This document shows, one piece after another, positions 8,461 through 16,169 of a stretch of 41,673 bases of DNA. A program made the translations under genes and the position numbers. Each line of letters begins with the position of its first letter. Positions within the stretch are counted from its first letter, which is position 1. The stretch is from Nonomuraea longispora (GTDB lineage Bacteria > Actinomycetota > Actinomycetes > Streptosporangiales > Streptosporangiaceae): the NCBI RefSeq assembly GCF_004348345.1, contig NZ_SMJZ01000063.1, positions 1 through 41,673 on the forward strand, written 5' to 3'. The notes beneath the pieces were generated by a model that did not search any database, had not been told where the DNA came from, and saw nothing but the letters and a program-made list of their open reading frames with translations.

Positions 8461-9588
8461 TTGAGAACGTTGCGTGAGCCGGGCCCATCGGGCTCCGGCG
8501 CGGCATCCTCACCGACGGTCCCAGGAGCCGAGGACCCATCCACCGGTAGCGCGGCGGGGCCGGCCATGGCGCTGATCGTCGTTCTGCTGGCCGGTGTCCT
8601 CGCGGTGTCGGTGCTGCTGGCGATAGGGCTCGGCTCCGCCGCGGTGCCGCCGGGGGAGACGCTGCGCTTCCTGTGGGCGGCGGTGACCGGCGGCTCGATC
8701 ACGGCCGAGGAGGTCACCGCGTACCAGATCATCTGGCAGGTACGGACCCCGCGCGTGCTGCTGGCGGTGCTGGTGGGGGCCGGGCTCAGCGTGGTCGGGG
8801 TGGCGATCCAGGCGATGGTGCGTAACGCGCTGGCCGACCCGTTCGTGCTCGGTGTGTCCTCGGGGGCGTCGGCCGGGGCGGTGCTGGTCAGCGCCACCGG
8901 CGCGCTCACCGCGCTGGGGATCTACGCGGTCTCGGCCGGCGCGTTCCTCGGCGCGCTGCTCGTCTCCGCGCTGGTCTACCTGGCCTCGCGCGGTGCCGGC
9001 GGGCTGATGCCGCTGCGGCTGGTGCTCACCGGGGTGGCGATGGCGTTCGGGTTCCAGGCCTTGATGAGCCTGATCGTGTACTTCGTCCCGGACGGGGAGT
9101 CGACGAGCACGGTGCTGTTCTGGTCGATGGGCGGCTTCGGCGCGGCGACATGGGGAGCGCTGCCGGTCGTGGCAGTCGTCACTTTGGTCACCGTCGTGGC
9201 GTTGCGCCGCTTCGCCCGCAGCCTCGACGTGCTCGCCCTGGGCGATGAAACGTCGGTGAGCCTGGGCGTGGACACCGTCAGGTTCCGCCGGGGCCTGTTC
9301 GTGCTGACGTCGCTGGCGACCGGCGCGATGGTCGCCGTCAGCGGCGCGATCGGCTTCGTCGGGCTGGTCATGCCGCACCTCGTGCGGCTGTGGGTGGGGG
9401 CGGCACACGTCCGCGTGCTCACCATCGCGCCGCTGGCCGGGGCGATCTTCATGGTGTGGGCCGACCTGGTGGCCAGGACGCTGGTGGCACCGCGCGAGCT
9501 GCCGCTGGGCGTGATCACGGCGCTGGTGGGCGTGCCGGTGTTCGTCCTACTGCTGCGCCGCCGTGGCTACCTGTTCGGAGGCCGCTGA
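8461..9588 (+). CDS. FecCD-family metal-chelate ABC permease
   Basis: Transmembrane subunit of a siderophore/metallophore (or cobalamin-type) ABC importer. About ten helices span residues 35 to the end. Family motifs include RTPRVLLAVLVGAGLSVVGV with IQAMVRNALADPFVLGVSSG just after it, LALGDETSVSLGVD (the coupling-helix region that touches the ATPase), and GFVGLVMPHLVRLWVG. The first 30 residues are Ser/Pro/Gly-rich and cytoplasmic. I take TTG 8461 as start because GGAG lies five bases upstream; GTG 8455 overlaps that site and is the alternative. The stop overlaps the ATPase start (TGATG). First gene of a compact three-gene importer operon under the Fur-like box. The ligand cannot be read from the sequence. 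Confidence 0.9.
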   Translation: MRTLREPGPSGSGAASSPTVPGAEDPSTGSAAGPAMALIVVLLAGVLAVSVLLAIGLGSAAVPPGETLRFLWAAVTGGSITAEEVTAYQIIWQVRTPRVLLAVLVGAGLSVVGVAIQAMVRNALADPFVLGVSSGASAGAVLVSATGALTALGIYAVSAGAFLGALLVSALVYLASRGAGGLMPLRLVLTGVAMAFGFQALMSLIVYFVPDGESTSTVLFWSMGGFGAATWGALPVVAVVTLVTVVALRRFARSLDVLALGDETSVSLGVDTVRFRRGLFVLTSLATGAMVAVSGAIGFVGLVMPHLVRLWVGAAHVRVLTIAPLAGAIFMVWADLVARTLVAPRELPLGVITALVGVPVFVLLLRRRGYLFGGR

Positions 9589-10385
9589 TGACCCGCCTGC
9601 TGCTGGACGATCTCTCGGTGTCCATCGACGGCGCCGCCATCGTCAACGAGCTGGCGCTCGCCGTCGGCGACGGAGAAGTGGTGGGGCTGGTCGGGCCCAA
9701 CGGATCAGGCAAGACCACGGCCCTGCGCTGCGTGTACCGGGCGCTGCGGCCGTCGGACGGCGCGGTGTGGATCGACGGCCAGGAGCTGACGCGGATGCCG
9801 CTGCGCGACAGCGCCCGGGTGATCGCCGCCCTCACCCAGGAGGGCCGGGCGGACCTCGACTTCACGGTCGAGGAGGTCATCGCCCTCGGCCGCGCCCCCC
9901 ACCTGCGCGGCAACCAGGCGCTCAGCGTCCGCGAGCGGGAGCTGTGCCGTGAGGCGATGGCGCGGATGGAGGTGCTGCACCTGGCCGAGCGCGGCGTGCT
10001 GTCGCTGTCCGGTGGGGAACGCCAGCGCGTCCTGGTGGCCAGGGTGCTGGTGCAGGAGCCGCGGCTGCTGGTGCTCGACGAGCCGACCAACCATCTCGAC
10101 CTGCACCACCAGATCCGGCTGCTGTCGATGCTCAGGGGCGCCGGGCTGAGCGTGCTGGTCACCCTGCACGACCTCAACCTGGCCGCCTCCGCCTGCGACC
10201 GGCTCGCCGTACTCTCCCACGGCGCCCTCGTCGCGTGCGGCCCGCCCGCCGAGGTTCTCACCGAGGAACTGCTCCGCGAAGCGTTCGGCGTCGAGGCGAG
10301 CGTCGTCCCCCATCCGTTCACCGGGGTCCCCCAGGTGCTCTACGACCTGGGCACGGCCACGACCATGAAAGGAAACCCGAAGTGA
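9588..10385 (+). CDS. ABC importer ATPase, FecE/FepC type
   Basis: Cytoplasmic ATPase that powers the FecCD permease, 265 residues, the normal family length. Walker A is GPNGSGKTT (about 37-45), the Q-loop is LTQEGRADLDFTVEEV, the signature is LSLSGGERQR, Walker B is LLVLDEPTNHLDL, and the switch His is in VLVTLHDLNLAAS. The start ATG 9588 overlaps the permease stop, and the stop overlaps the GTG of the binding-protein gene. This strict coupling shows one transport complex. All catalytic residues are present, unlike the second, truncated ATPase copy at 11404-11802. Confidence 0.92.
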   Translation: MTRLLLDDLSVSIDGAAIVNELALAVGDGEVVGLVGPNGSGKTTALRCVYRALRPSDGAVWIDGQELTRMPLRDSARVIAALTQEGRADLDFTVEEVIALGRAPHLRGNQALSVRERELCREAMARMEVLHLAERGVLSLSGGERQRVLVARVLVQEPRLLVLDEPTNHLDLHHQIRLLSMLRGAGLSVLVTLHDLNLAASACDRLAVLSHGALVACGPPAEVLTEELLREAFGVEASVVPHPFTGVPQVLYDLGTATTMKGNPK

Positions 10386-11362
10386 AAGGACGCACTTCCG
10401 CCGTGCTCCTGGCCGGCGCGCTCCTGCTCGCCGGATGCGGCGCGCAGGTGGAGGGCGGCGGCAGCGCCGCGCGCACGGTGACGGTCAAGAGGTGCGGCGA
10501 GGACGTCCAGTACACCACCCCCCGCCGGGCCGTCGTCTACGAGGGCGGCAGCGCCGACAAGCTGTTCGCTCTCGGCCTGGCCCAGCATGTGCACGGCTAC
10601 GTGATGCCGCCCGCCAACCCGTCCGTCGAGGAGTCGCCCTGGGCGGCCGAGTACGCCAAGGTCGAGTTCCTCAGCGACGACCTGCTCAACCGTGAGCTCG
10701 TCGTGGACGCCAAGGCCGACTTCGTGGTCGCCGGCTGGCGCTCGGGCTTCAGCGACCAGCGCGGCATCACTCCCGAGATCCTCGACGGGCTGAAGATCCA
10801 GAGCTTCATGCACACCGAGTCGTGCTTCAACTACCCCGGCTACCCTGAGCGGGTGGCGCCGTTCGAGGCCCTCTACACCGACCTCGAACGCCTCGGCAAG
10901 ATCTTCGGCGTCGAGGCCAAGGCCCAGGAACTGATCGCCGGCTACCGCAAGCGCGTCGAAGCGGTCCAGGCACAGGTGCCCAAGGCCGACCCGACTCCTG
11001 TCTTCCTCTACGACTCGGGCACGGACAAGCCGTTCACCGCGGGCAGCCAGGTGCCGCCCACCGACATCATCCGCTTCGCCGGCGGCCGGAACGTCTTCGG
11101 TGACCTGGACGCGCGCTGGGGCGAGGTCACCTGGGAGGCCGTGGTCGAGGCCAAGCCGGAGGTCATCGTCATCCTGGACTACGGTGACAAGCCCGCTGCG
11201 GAGAAGATCAAGTTTTTGAAGGAGTTCCACACCACCAGCAAGCTGCCCGCCGTGGTCAACGATCGCTTCTACGTCCTGGACTACAACGAGGGCATCAGCG
11301 GGCCGCGCAACATCGACGGCCTGGAAGGGTTCGCGAAATACCTGCGCGAGCTCCGGACGTGA
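10382..11362 (+). CDS. Metal-chelate ABC substrate-binding lipoprotein
   Basis: Extracytoplasmic binding protein, 326 residues. It has a short lipoprotein signal: Lys-Gly-Arg, a hydrophobic stretch, then the lipobox LLAGCG with lipidated Cys at about residue 19. The mature part has the class III (BtuF/FepB-like) build with a single long linking helix (FEALYTDLERLGKIFGVEAK), a two-lobe organisation, and the typical late segment WEAVVEAKPEVIVILDYGD. Start GTG 10382 overlaps the ATPase stop, with AAAGGAAA about ten bases before. Followed by a very strong palindrome that can end transcription. It delivers the chelate to the FecCD permease. Two Cys remain in the mature domain apart from the lipid Cys (KRCGEDV and TESCFNY). 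Confidence 0.9.
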   Translation: MKGRTSAVLLAGALLLAGCGAQVEGGGSAARTVTVKRCGEDVQYTTPRRAVVYEGGSADKLFALGLAQHVHGYVMPPANPSVEESPWAAEYAKVEFLSDDLLNRELVVDAKADFVVAGWRSGFSDQRGITPEILDGLKIQSFMHTESCFNYPGYPERVAPFEALYTDLERLGKIFGVEAKAQELIAGYRKRVEAVQAQVPKADPTPVFLYDSGTDKPFTAGSQVPPTDIIRFAGGRNVFGDLDARWGEVTWEAVVEAKPEVIVILDYGDKPAAEKIKFLKEFHTTSKLPAVVNDRFYVLDYNEGISGPRNIDGLEGFAKYLRELRT

Positions 11363-11403
11363 CGGGTGAGCGGCACCCCCGGGGCGGTTCCCGGTCGTGT
11401 GTG

Positions 11404-11802
11404 TCAGGCCCGGTGAGGCAGGGAATTCCCTGCCTCACCGACACGGGCGTAGGCGACCGTCAGGTTGCCCAGCGGGTCTGTGGCGATATGGGCCTCGACT
11501 CCGAAGACGCTCCGCAGTCGTTCCGGGGTGCGGACCCCGTCCGGTGGCCCGTCGGCGATCAGCGTGCCGCTCATCAGGACGAGGCGGTCGCAGTGGCGGG
11601 CGCCCAGGGACAGGTCGTGCAGGGCCACCAGGATCGTCTGGTCGGTGGACGCCAGCAGGTCCACCAGGTCGAGCTGGTGTCGGATGTCCAGGTGGTTCGT
11701 GGGTTCGTCGAGCAGAATGCACCAGGGTTGCTGGGCGAGGGCGCGCGCGATGTGGGCGCGCTGGCGTTCGCCGCCGGAGAGCGTCTTCCAGTCTCTGGAC
11801 AT
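11404..11802 (-). pseudogene. Siderophore-type ABC ATPase, 3' half only
   Basis: C-terminal half of an ATPase related to FecE/FepC. Signature TLSGGERQRAHIARALAQ, Walker B CILLDEPTNHLDIRHQ, switch His in LVALHDLSLGA, and the family tail RSVFGVEAHIATDPLGN are intact, but Walker A and the whole first half are missing. The break falls just before the signature motif (about 11802), where the upstream region of the MFS gene begins. The final codons run through the 30-bp palindrome at 11411-11440. This is the surviving end of a second import system, or of the other half of the metallophore locus, cut off by a rearrangement. Confidence 0.85.
11411..11440. terminator. Perfect 30-bp palindrome, likely bidirectional terminator
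   Basis: The 30 bases from CGGTGAGGCAGGGAA at 11411 to 11440 equal their own reverse complement exactly, with a GAATTC centre. It lies 48 bases after the lipoprotein stop and at the tail of the convergent ATPase remnant, so it is placed to stop transcripts from both sides. No U-tract follows, which is common for actinomycete terminators. Confidence 0.6.
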
Positions 11803-11852
11803 GTTGTAGACCACGAATCTCGTTCGTCCTGGTCCCCTGGAGGAGTCCACCT

Positions 11853-13094
11853 GTGATCGCACCGATGCCCACCGACTCGGACACGTCGCCGTCCGCGGCA
11901 CGGTCCATCCTGCGCGAGAGGCGGTTCCTCCGGCTGTGGTGCGGCACCACCGCCTCAGGGCTGGCGACCTGGGCGCTGCCGTTCGTGCTGGGGCTCGCCG
12001 TGCTGGACCGCGAGCTCACCGCCGCAGGTCTCGGGATCGTGCTGGCCACCAGGACCGTCGGCTTCCTCGCCGCGGTGCCGATCAGCGGAGTCCTGGCCGA
12101 CCGGTACTCGCGCCGCGCCGTCGTGTGGTGGGCCGGGCTGGCCGCCGCGCTCGCCACCCCGTTCATCGCGCTCGGGCTCGGCCGCTCCGTCCCGCTCATG
12201 GCCGTGGCGGCGGCGGTCGTCGGCGCGGGCCAGGGGGCGTGCCGGCCCGCGTTCCAGGCGCTCACGGCCGAGGTCGTGGACGCCGGCAGGCGCCGGCAGG
12301 CCAACGCCGCCATGACGCTGGCCGTGCGCGTCACCACCCTCGTCGCGCCGGCGGGCACGGCGTTGCTGGCCGCCCTTCTGAACACCTGGTGGCTGTTGAT
12401 CGGCACCGGACTGCTGTGGCTGGTCGCCGCCGTACTGCCGCCCCGGGCGCTGCCTGCCCCGGCCCGCGAGGCGGACGGCGCACGGTTCTTCGCGGAGTTC
12501 GGCGAGGGTGTGCGCGAGGCGCGCCGGCATCCATGGTTCCTGGCCGGTCTTGGCGCGCTGGCCGCGGTGATCTTCACCGGCTACTCAGCGACGGGCGTGG
12601 CGCTGCCGCTGGTCAGCCGCGACCGCTACGGCACCGAGGCGGTGCTCGCGGCGGCGCTGACCGCCTACACGCTCGGCGCGCTGGCCGGGGCGCTGCTCGT
12701 GGCCCGGTGGCAGCCACGCGCGCAAGGCTGGGCCGCGCTGGCCGGCCTGGCGCTGTACGGCTTCGCGCCGCTCAGCCTGCTGCTGCCGGTGCACCCCGCA
12801 GTGGTGTTCGCCGCCTACGCGCTGGCCGGGCTGGGCATCGAGCTGTTCAACGTGCCCTGGTTCACCGCCACACAGCGCGAGGTGGAGCCACGCCTGCTCG
12901 CCCGAGTCTCCTCGCTCGACTTCCTCGTCTCCTACGGCCTGGCCCCTGTCGGCCTGGCCTTCCTCGCCCCCGCCATCGACGCCTTCGGCTGGCAGCCGGT
13001 CCTGGCCGGATGCGCGCTGGTGTGCTTCCTCGCCCCCGCCGCCGCGGCCCTGGCCCCCAGCAGCCGCGGTTTCTCCCGACCTGGGAAGCCCTGA
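11853..13094 (+). CDS. MFS transporter, siderophore-exporter-like
   Basis: Major facilitator with about twelve helices, 413 residues. The early part has the helix 2-3 loop ISGVLADRYSRRAVVWWAG (the G-x-L-A-D-R-x-x-R-R signature of the family), and the second half has ALYGFAPLSLLLP and FVLGL-type helices. The build is like EntS-type exporters found in siderophore clusters. Start GTG 11853 has GGAGG nine bases upstream; ATG 11865 is the alternative. The broken oxygenase gene begins two bases after its stop, so they formed an operon. Upstream it directly abuts the truncated ATPase on the opposite strand. Export of a metallophore is an inference from the neighbours; general drug efflux is possible. 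Confidence 0.8.
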   Translation: MIAPMPTDSDTSPSAARSILRERRFLRLWCGTTASGLATWALPFVLGLAVLDRELTAAGLGIVLATRTVGFLAAVPISGVLADRYSRRAVVWWAGLAAALATPFIALGLGRSVPLMAVAAAVVGAGQGACRPAFQALTAEVVDAGRRRQANAAMTLAVRVTTLVAPAGTALLAALLNTWWLLIGTGLLWLVAAVLPPRALPAPAREADGARFFAEFGEGVREARRHPWFLAGLGALAAVIFTGYSATGVALPLVSRDRYGTEAVLAAALTAYTLGALAGALLVARWQPRAQGWAALAGLALYGFAPLSLLLPVHPAVVFAAYALAGLGIELFNVPWFTATQREVEPRLLARVSSLDFLVSYGLAPVGLAFLAPAIDAFGWQPVLAGCALVCFLAPAAAALAPSSRGFSRPGKP

Positions 13095-13096
13095 AG

Positions 13097-13480
13097 GTGT
13101 CCTTCGGCATCCTCCCCGATCGTGTCGAGGGCCGGGACACCGATCGCGTCCGTCACCTGCTCACCGAGACAGGTGCGGCCATCCTCACCGGTCTCGCTGC
13201 CACTCGCCACGCGCTCGTCGTCACCGCGGCGCTCACTCTCGGCCACCGGTTGCGGCAGGTGTTCCCGTACCGCAGCAGGCCGTCCCGCGACGCCGACCCG
13301 GTGCACCTGCATGCCGACAGCTTCGACGTGGTCGTCGATATGGAGGCGTCCCTGTTCGCAGACGCGACCCCGACGAGGACTACGTCTTCATCCAGGCCGT
13401 CCAGACGCCCGCATCGGGCGGCGAGCCGTTCGTCGCCGACGCCCACCGCTTCGCCGACGACTGCGAGCAACGCGACCCGG
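13097..13480 (+). pseudogene. TauD/clavaminate-synthase-like oxygenase, 5' part
   Basis: N-terminal and central part of an Fe(II)/2-oxoglutarate oxygenase of the TauD/TfdA or clavaminate-synthase-like group. GTG 13097 starts MSFGILPDRVEGRDTDRV, two bases after the MFS stop. The metal-binding H-x-D motif is visible in VHLHADSFDVVVD (about residue 75). Near 13360 the frame changes, and the sense continues as DPDEDYVFIQAVQTPASGGE then PFVADAHRFADDCEQ, the conserved core strand and Gly-Gly-Glu turn. After about 13480 homology stops. The missing 3' part is found just downstream on the opposite strand. Confidence 0.7.
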
Positions 13481-13591
13481 GCCCTCCTCGGAGAGGCCGC
13501 CTTCGCGAGTTACGGAACGATTCTGAAATATCTCGCCTTCGAGGGATTCATCGCGATCAACTAGCTGCGCGCGCGTCGGCCAAGGGCCACG

Positions 13592-13785
13592 TCAGCGGGC
13601 ATCGGCGCTACGCACGGTCAGGATCCGAACGAGACGCTCCCTGCTGTCCCCGTCGCGGCCGTGCCAGCAGCGGTAGTTGTCCAGTGCCAGGAATCTCGCC
13701 CTCGGCCAGGGCGAACCTGGGCAGCGCCGACTCCGCCTCCCGCACGGCCTCGTGGCCACGAACGTGCCCGCTCAACTTGTGGGAA
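13592..13785 (-). pseudogene. TauD-like oxygenase, 3' part in inverted orientation
   Basis: Read on the minus strand, this segment gives LSGHVRGHEAVREAESALP, then EGEI, then after a frameshift near 13692 LALDNYRCWHGRDGDSRERL and VRILTVRSADAR ending in TGA (13592-13594). This is the C-terminal end of the same oxygenase type: the LDNYRxxHGRD block carries the distal iron-binding His, and the later Arg binds 2-oxoglutarate. Its orientation is opposite to the 5' part at 13097-13480, so the most economical reading is one gene split by an inversion of its 3' end, then damaged further. Confidence 0.65.
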
Positions 13786-13876
13786 TTCTGCCTTCTCGCA
13801 AGTTGTCCACGATCACTGACTGCGGTGGAGATCCGAATTTCTGATTTATGTTTTCTGGAAAATAAAAAATGTTACG

Positions 13877-13891
13877 CTGTCACCGTGACAG
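13877..13891. promoter_or_regulatory. Perfect inverted repeat over the start of the zinc-ribbon gene
   Basis: CTGTCAC-C-GTGACAG is a perfect 7-1-7 inverted repeat whose right arm begins with the GTG start codon (13885). Just upstream lies a strongly AT-rich tract (13840-13870) and a possible -10 element TTACGCT (13872-13878), which would give a leaderless or nearly leaderless transcript. The position suggests an operator that blocks its own promoter, as in autoregulated KfrA-type genes. Confidence 0.5.
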
Positions 13892-15084
13892 AAGAGGTCA
13901 GTGTGGTGACGCCTTGTAAGCACTGCGGTGCGCCGATCGAGCAGCGGCGGGGGAGGGGCCGCCCCAGGGCGTACTGTCCTGAGAAGGACTGTCAGGCCGC
14001 CGCCAAACGCGAACGTGAATTGCGGCGGGCCACACCAGGGCTCGAAGGCGCGCTGGCCAGGGCAGAGCAGCTGTACGACCGGATGGAAAGCGGGCTGGCG
14101 TCGGCCATCGAGCCGTTGGCGCGGGCGCTGGCCGACGAGCTGAGCCCAGCCGGGGTCGAGGCGAAACTGAGCGCGGTGCAGGCGGAGGCGCACACGCGGG
14201 TGGCGATCGCGCGCACGGAGCGTGAGCAGGCGTTCGAGCAGGTACGCCTGGCCCGTGAGGCCACCGAGCACGCTCGCCGGCAGACAGCTGACATGCGGTC
14301 GCGGCTGGAGGGGGCGGAGCACGAGCGCGACACCGCGCTGGCCGACGCCGAACGCGCCCGCGAGCAGGCACTGGCGGCGTTGCGCGAGGCGGCCAGCACC
14401 GAAAGGCAGGCGCTGCAGTCGGCGGAGGAGGCGCAGCGGCGCGCTGAGGCGGCCGAGCGGCAGGCCGCGGAGGCGGCTCACCAGATGGAGGTGGCCGAGG
14501 AGGCGAGGGATCAGGCCGTACGGGAGCTCGCGGAGCGGGTGGAGCTTGCCGAAGGGCGGATCGCTGAGGCTGGGGCGCAGGCCGTACGCGCTGAGCAGGC
14601 CGCCGGCCAGGCACGGGGGGAACGTGACCGCGCGCGGGAAGAGACGGCGGCGGCCGTGCGAGCACGGGAGCAGGCCGAACGTGAGGCGGTCGGCGCGAGG
14701 GCCCGGGAGGCGGCGGCGGCGCAGGAACGCGACCGGGCCGTGGAGCGGGCCGTCAGAGCGGAACGGGCCGCAGCCGCGGCCGAGCGGGACCGGGCGGTCG
14801 CGCTCCAGGAGGCGGCGCAGGCCGCCGGTGAGGTGGAGCGGCTGACCGCCAAGACGGCGGGGATCGAGGAGGAGTCGGCGGCGGCGCTGTCCCGGGAGCG
14901 CAAGCTGGTCTCGCGGGAGAAGTCGCGGGCCGACGCGGCGGTCAAGGAGCGCGACCGGCTGCGGGGAGAGCTGCGGCTGGAGCGGGTACGGCTGGAGGAC
15001 GTGCGGGCCGAGCTGGAGGCGGCGCGGGCGGAGGCGGCGCAGCTGCGGGAACGCGCGGTGGCGGCCGAGCTGCGGTCGGGCTGA
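13885..15084 (+). CDS. Zinc-ribbon plus long coiled-coil protein (KfrA-like organisation)
   Basis: A 399-residue protein in two parts. Residues about 10-40 hold a zinc-ribbon-like cluster (CKHCG, then YCPEKDCQ) rich in Arg, suited to DNA binding. From about residue 55 to the end the chain is almost pure Ala/Glu/Arg/Gln heptad sequence with no Pro, predicting one coiled coil over 300 residues long. I do not know a named family. The organisation, a small DNA-binding head with a long alanine-rich tail, recalls plasmid KfrA proteins and structural nucleoid proteins. The start is GTG 13885, inside the inverted repeat and probably leaderless; GTG 13903 with GAAGAGG five bases upstream is the alternative. 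Monocistronic by context. Partition, nucleoid or transcription control roles are guesses. Confidence 0.7.
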   Translation: MTEEVSVVTPCKHCGAPIEQRRGRGRPRAYCPEKDCQAAAKRERELRRATPGLEGALARAEQLYDRMESGLASAIEPLARALADELSPAGVEAKLSAVQAEAHTRVAIARTEREQAFEQVRLAREATEHARRQTADMRSRLEGAEHERDTALADAERAREQALAALREAASTERQALQSAEEAQRRAEAAERQAAEAAHQMEVAEEARDQAVRELAERVELAEGRIAEAGAQAVRAEQAAGQARGERDRAREETAAAVRAREQAEREAVGARAREAAAAQERDRAVERAVRAERAAAAAERDRAVALQEAAQAAGEVERLTAKTAGIEEESAAALSRERKLVSREKSRADAAVKERDRLRGELRLERVRLEDVRAELEAARAEAAQLRERAVAAELRSG

Positions 15085-15484
15085 AGGCGGGTCGCCGGGC
15101 CCGAGCCTCAGAGGCCTTGGGATTGGCCACACCAACGAACGGTTTCGTACGGTAAGGGCCTCCCCGCAGGCTCCGCTTGTGATCGCGATCCGCCGGGCGG
15201 GGCAAACGAAGCCACGACGGGTCGTACGTGAACGGCGGCACCGAGGGTTCAACCCTGGCCATGGACGACGGCCGGCATAGACCTGGTGCTGCCCGGTCCC
15301 GGGCGCTACCCCCGCTCAGGGGCCGGCGCGAACCACGCCGTACGGGCGGACTGAACGACAAGGAAGGCTGCCATGCGGATTCTCGTCTCCGGCGCCGGCG
15401 CCAGCGGTCCGGACGGCAAGCCGCTCAACGCTGCTCTGCTAACGGGACTTTTCGTTCGGATGCTCGTCATGCCCCGGGCGTACT
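15085..15484. other. Intergenic stretch with a gene-start fragment
   Basis: No complete gene seen. At 15373 an ATG with AAGGAAGG nine bases upstream starts MRILVSGAGASGPDGKPLN, which looks like the first strand and Gly-rich turn of an FAD- or NAD-binding Rossmann protein, but resemblance ends within about 20 codons, so it is probably the stub of a deleted gene. The rest (15085-15372) shows no coding pattern I recognise. Confidence 0.35.
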
Positions 15485-16141
15485 TCATCGCGCGTCCCCG
15501 GTGGGCAGATAGAACGCGGTGGTGGCCTCGACCGCGGCCGCGACGTGGCCCGGTTCGCCGCCGCCGGCCAGGTGAGCCTCGCCCCAGGCGGCGGCGCTGC
15601 GCCGGCTGAACTCGCGTCCGGCGGGCGATGCCCTGAACTTTTCGTGGTCAAGAACCTCGCCGTCGCCCAGGAAGCCGGCGAGGGTGAGGAGATGCAGGTC
15701 CCAGCCGACGCCGCCGGCACCGGGACCGTAGGTCGGGAACATGGGCTCTCCGACGGCCGCAGCGTGGACCAGTTCGAACTCGGTGTCCCCGGCCGAGCCA
15801 GGAGACAGGCGCACCTCGACCTCGCTCGTGCCTGGCCACTCGTCCGCGCCGGGCCCGAACATCCAGGACACCCGCAGCAAGCGCGGCGGCTCGCACCGGA
15901 GGATCTCGCCATGCTCGCCGCCGTCCAGCTCGAATGCCCCGCCGAGGCGCAGGTCGCCGGTGACCGGCTTCATCCAGCGACTCAGTCGCTCGGGGTTGGT
16001 GATGGCGTCCCACACGGCATCGAGGTGCGCGTCGTAGCGACGCCTCAGCTCCATCGTGTAGGCCTCACCAGCGGGCAGGGTCGCCGTGCCCATCTTCCGG
16101 CGGGCCGCGGACAGTTCGTCGAGTACATCCTTCATCGTCAT
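15485..16141 (-). CDS. SRPBCC (AHSA1-like) domain protein
   Basis: Cytoplasmic protein of 218 residues with the Bet v1/SRPBCC ligand-binding fold of the AHSA1 type. The family pattern begins at about residue 28 (MELRRRYDAHLDAVWDAITN), followed by LSRWMKPVTGDLRLGGAFEL and LLRVSWMFG. The C-terminal third carries extra helices. ATG 16141 is the first start; ATG 16135 lies eight bases from GGAG and may be the one used. It follows the ArsR gene by 28 bases. ArsR and AHSA1-like pairs are a standard bacterial arrangement in which the regulator controls the binding protein. The ligand is unknown. Confidence 0.8.
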   Translation of the reverse strand: MTMKDVLDELSAARRKMGTATLPAGEAYTMELRRRYDAHLDAVWDAITNPERLSRWMKPVTGDLRLGGAFELDGGEHGEILRCEPPRLLRVSWMFGPGADEWPGTSEVEVRLSPGSAGDTEFELVHAAAVGEPMFPTYGPGAGGVGWDLHLLTLAGFLGDGEVLDHEKFRASPAGREFSRRSAAAWGEAHLAGGGEPGHVAAAVEATTAFYLPTGDAR

Positions 16142-16169
16142 GCTCCGTTCGGTAGGGAACCTCTCGTGC

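Noticed and set aside
13846..15252. Minus-strand open frame of over 460 codons opposite the coiled-coil gene
   Set aside because: High-GC codon bias opens the antisense frame; its Arg/Leu/Pro-rich sequence shows no domain, whereas the plus frame has a zinc ribbon and regular heptads.
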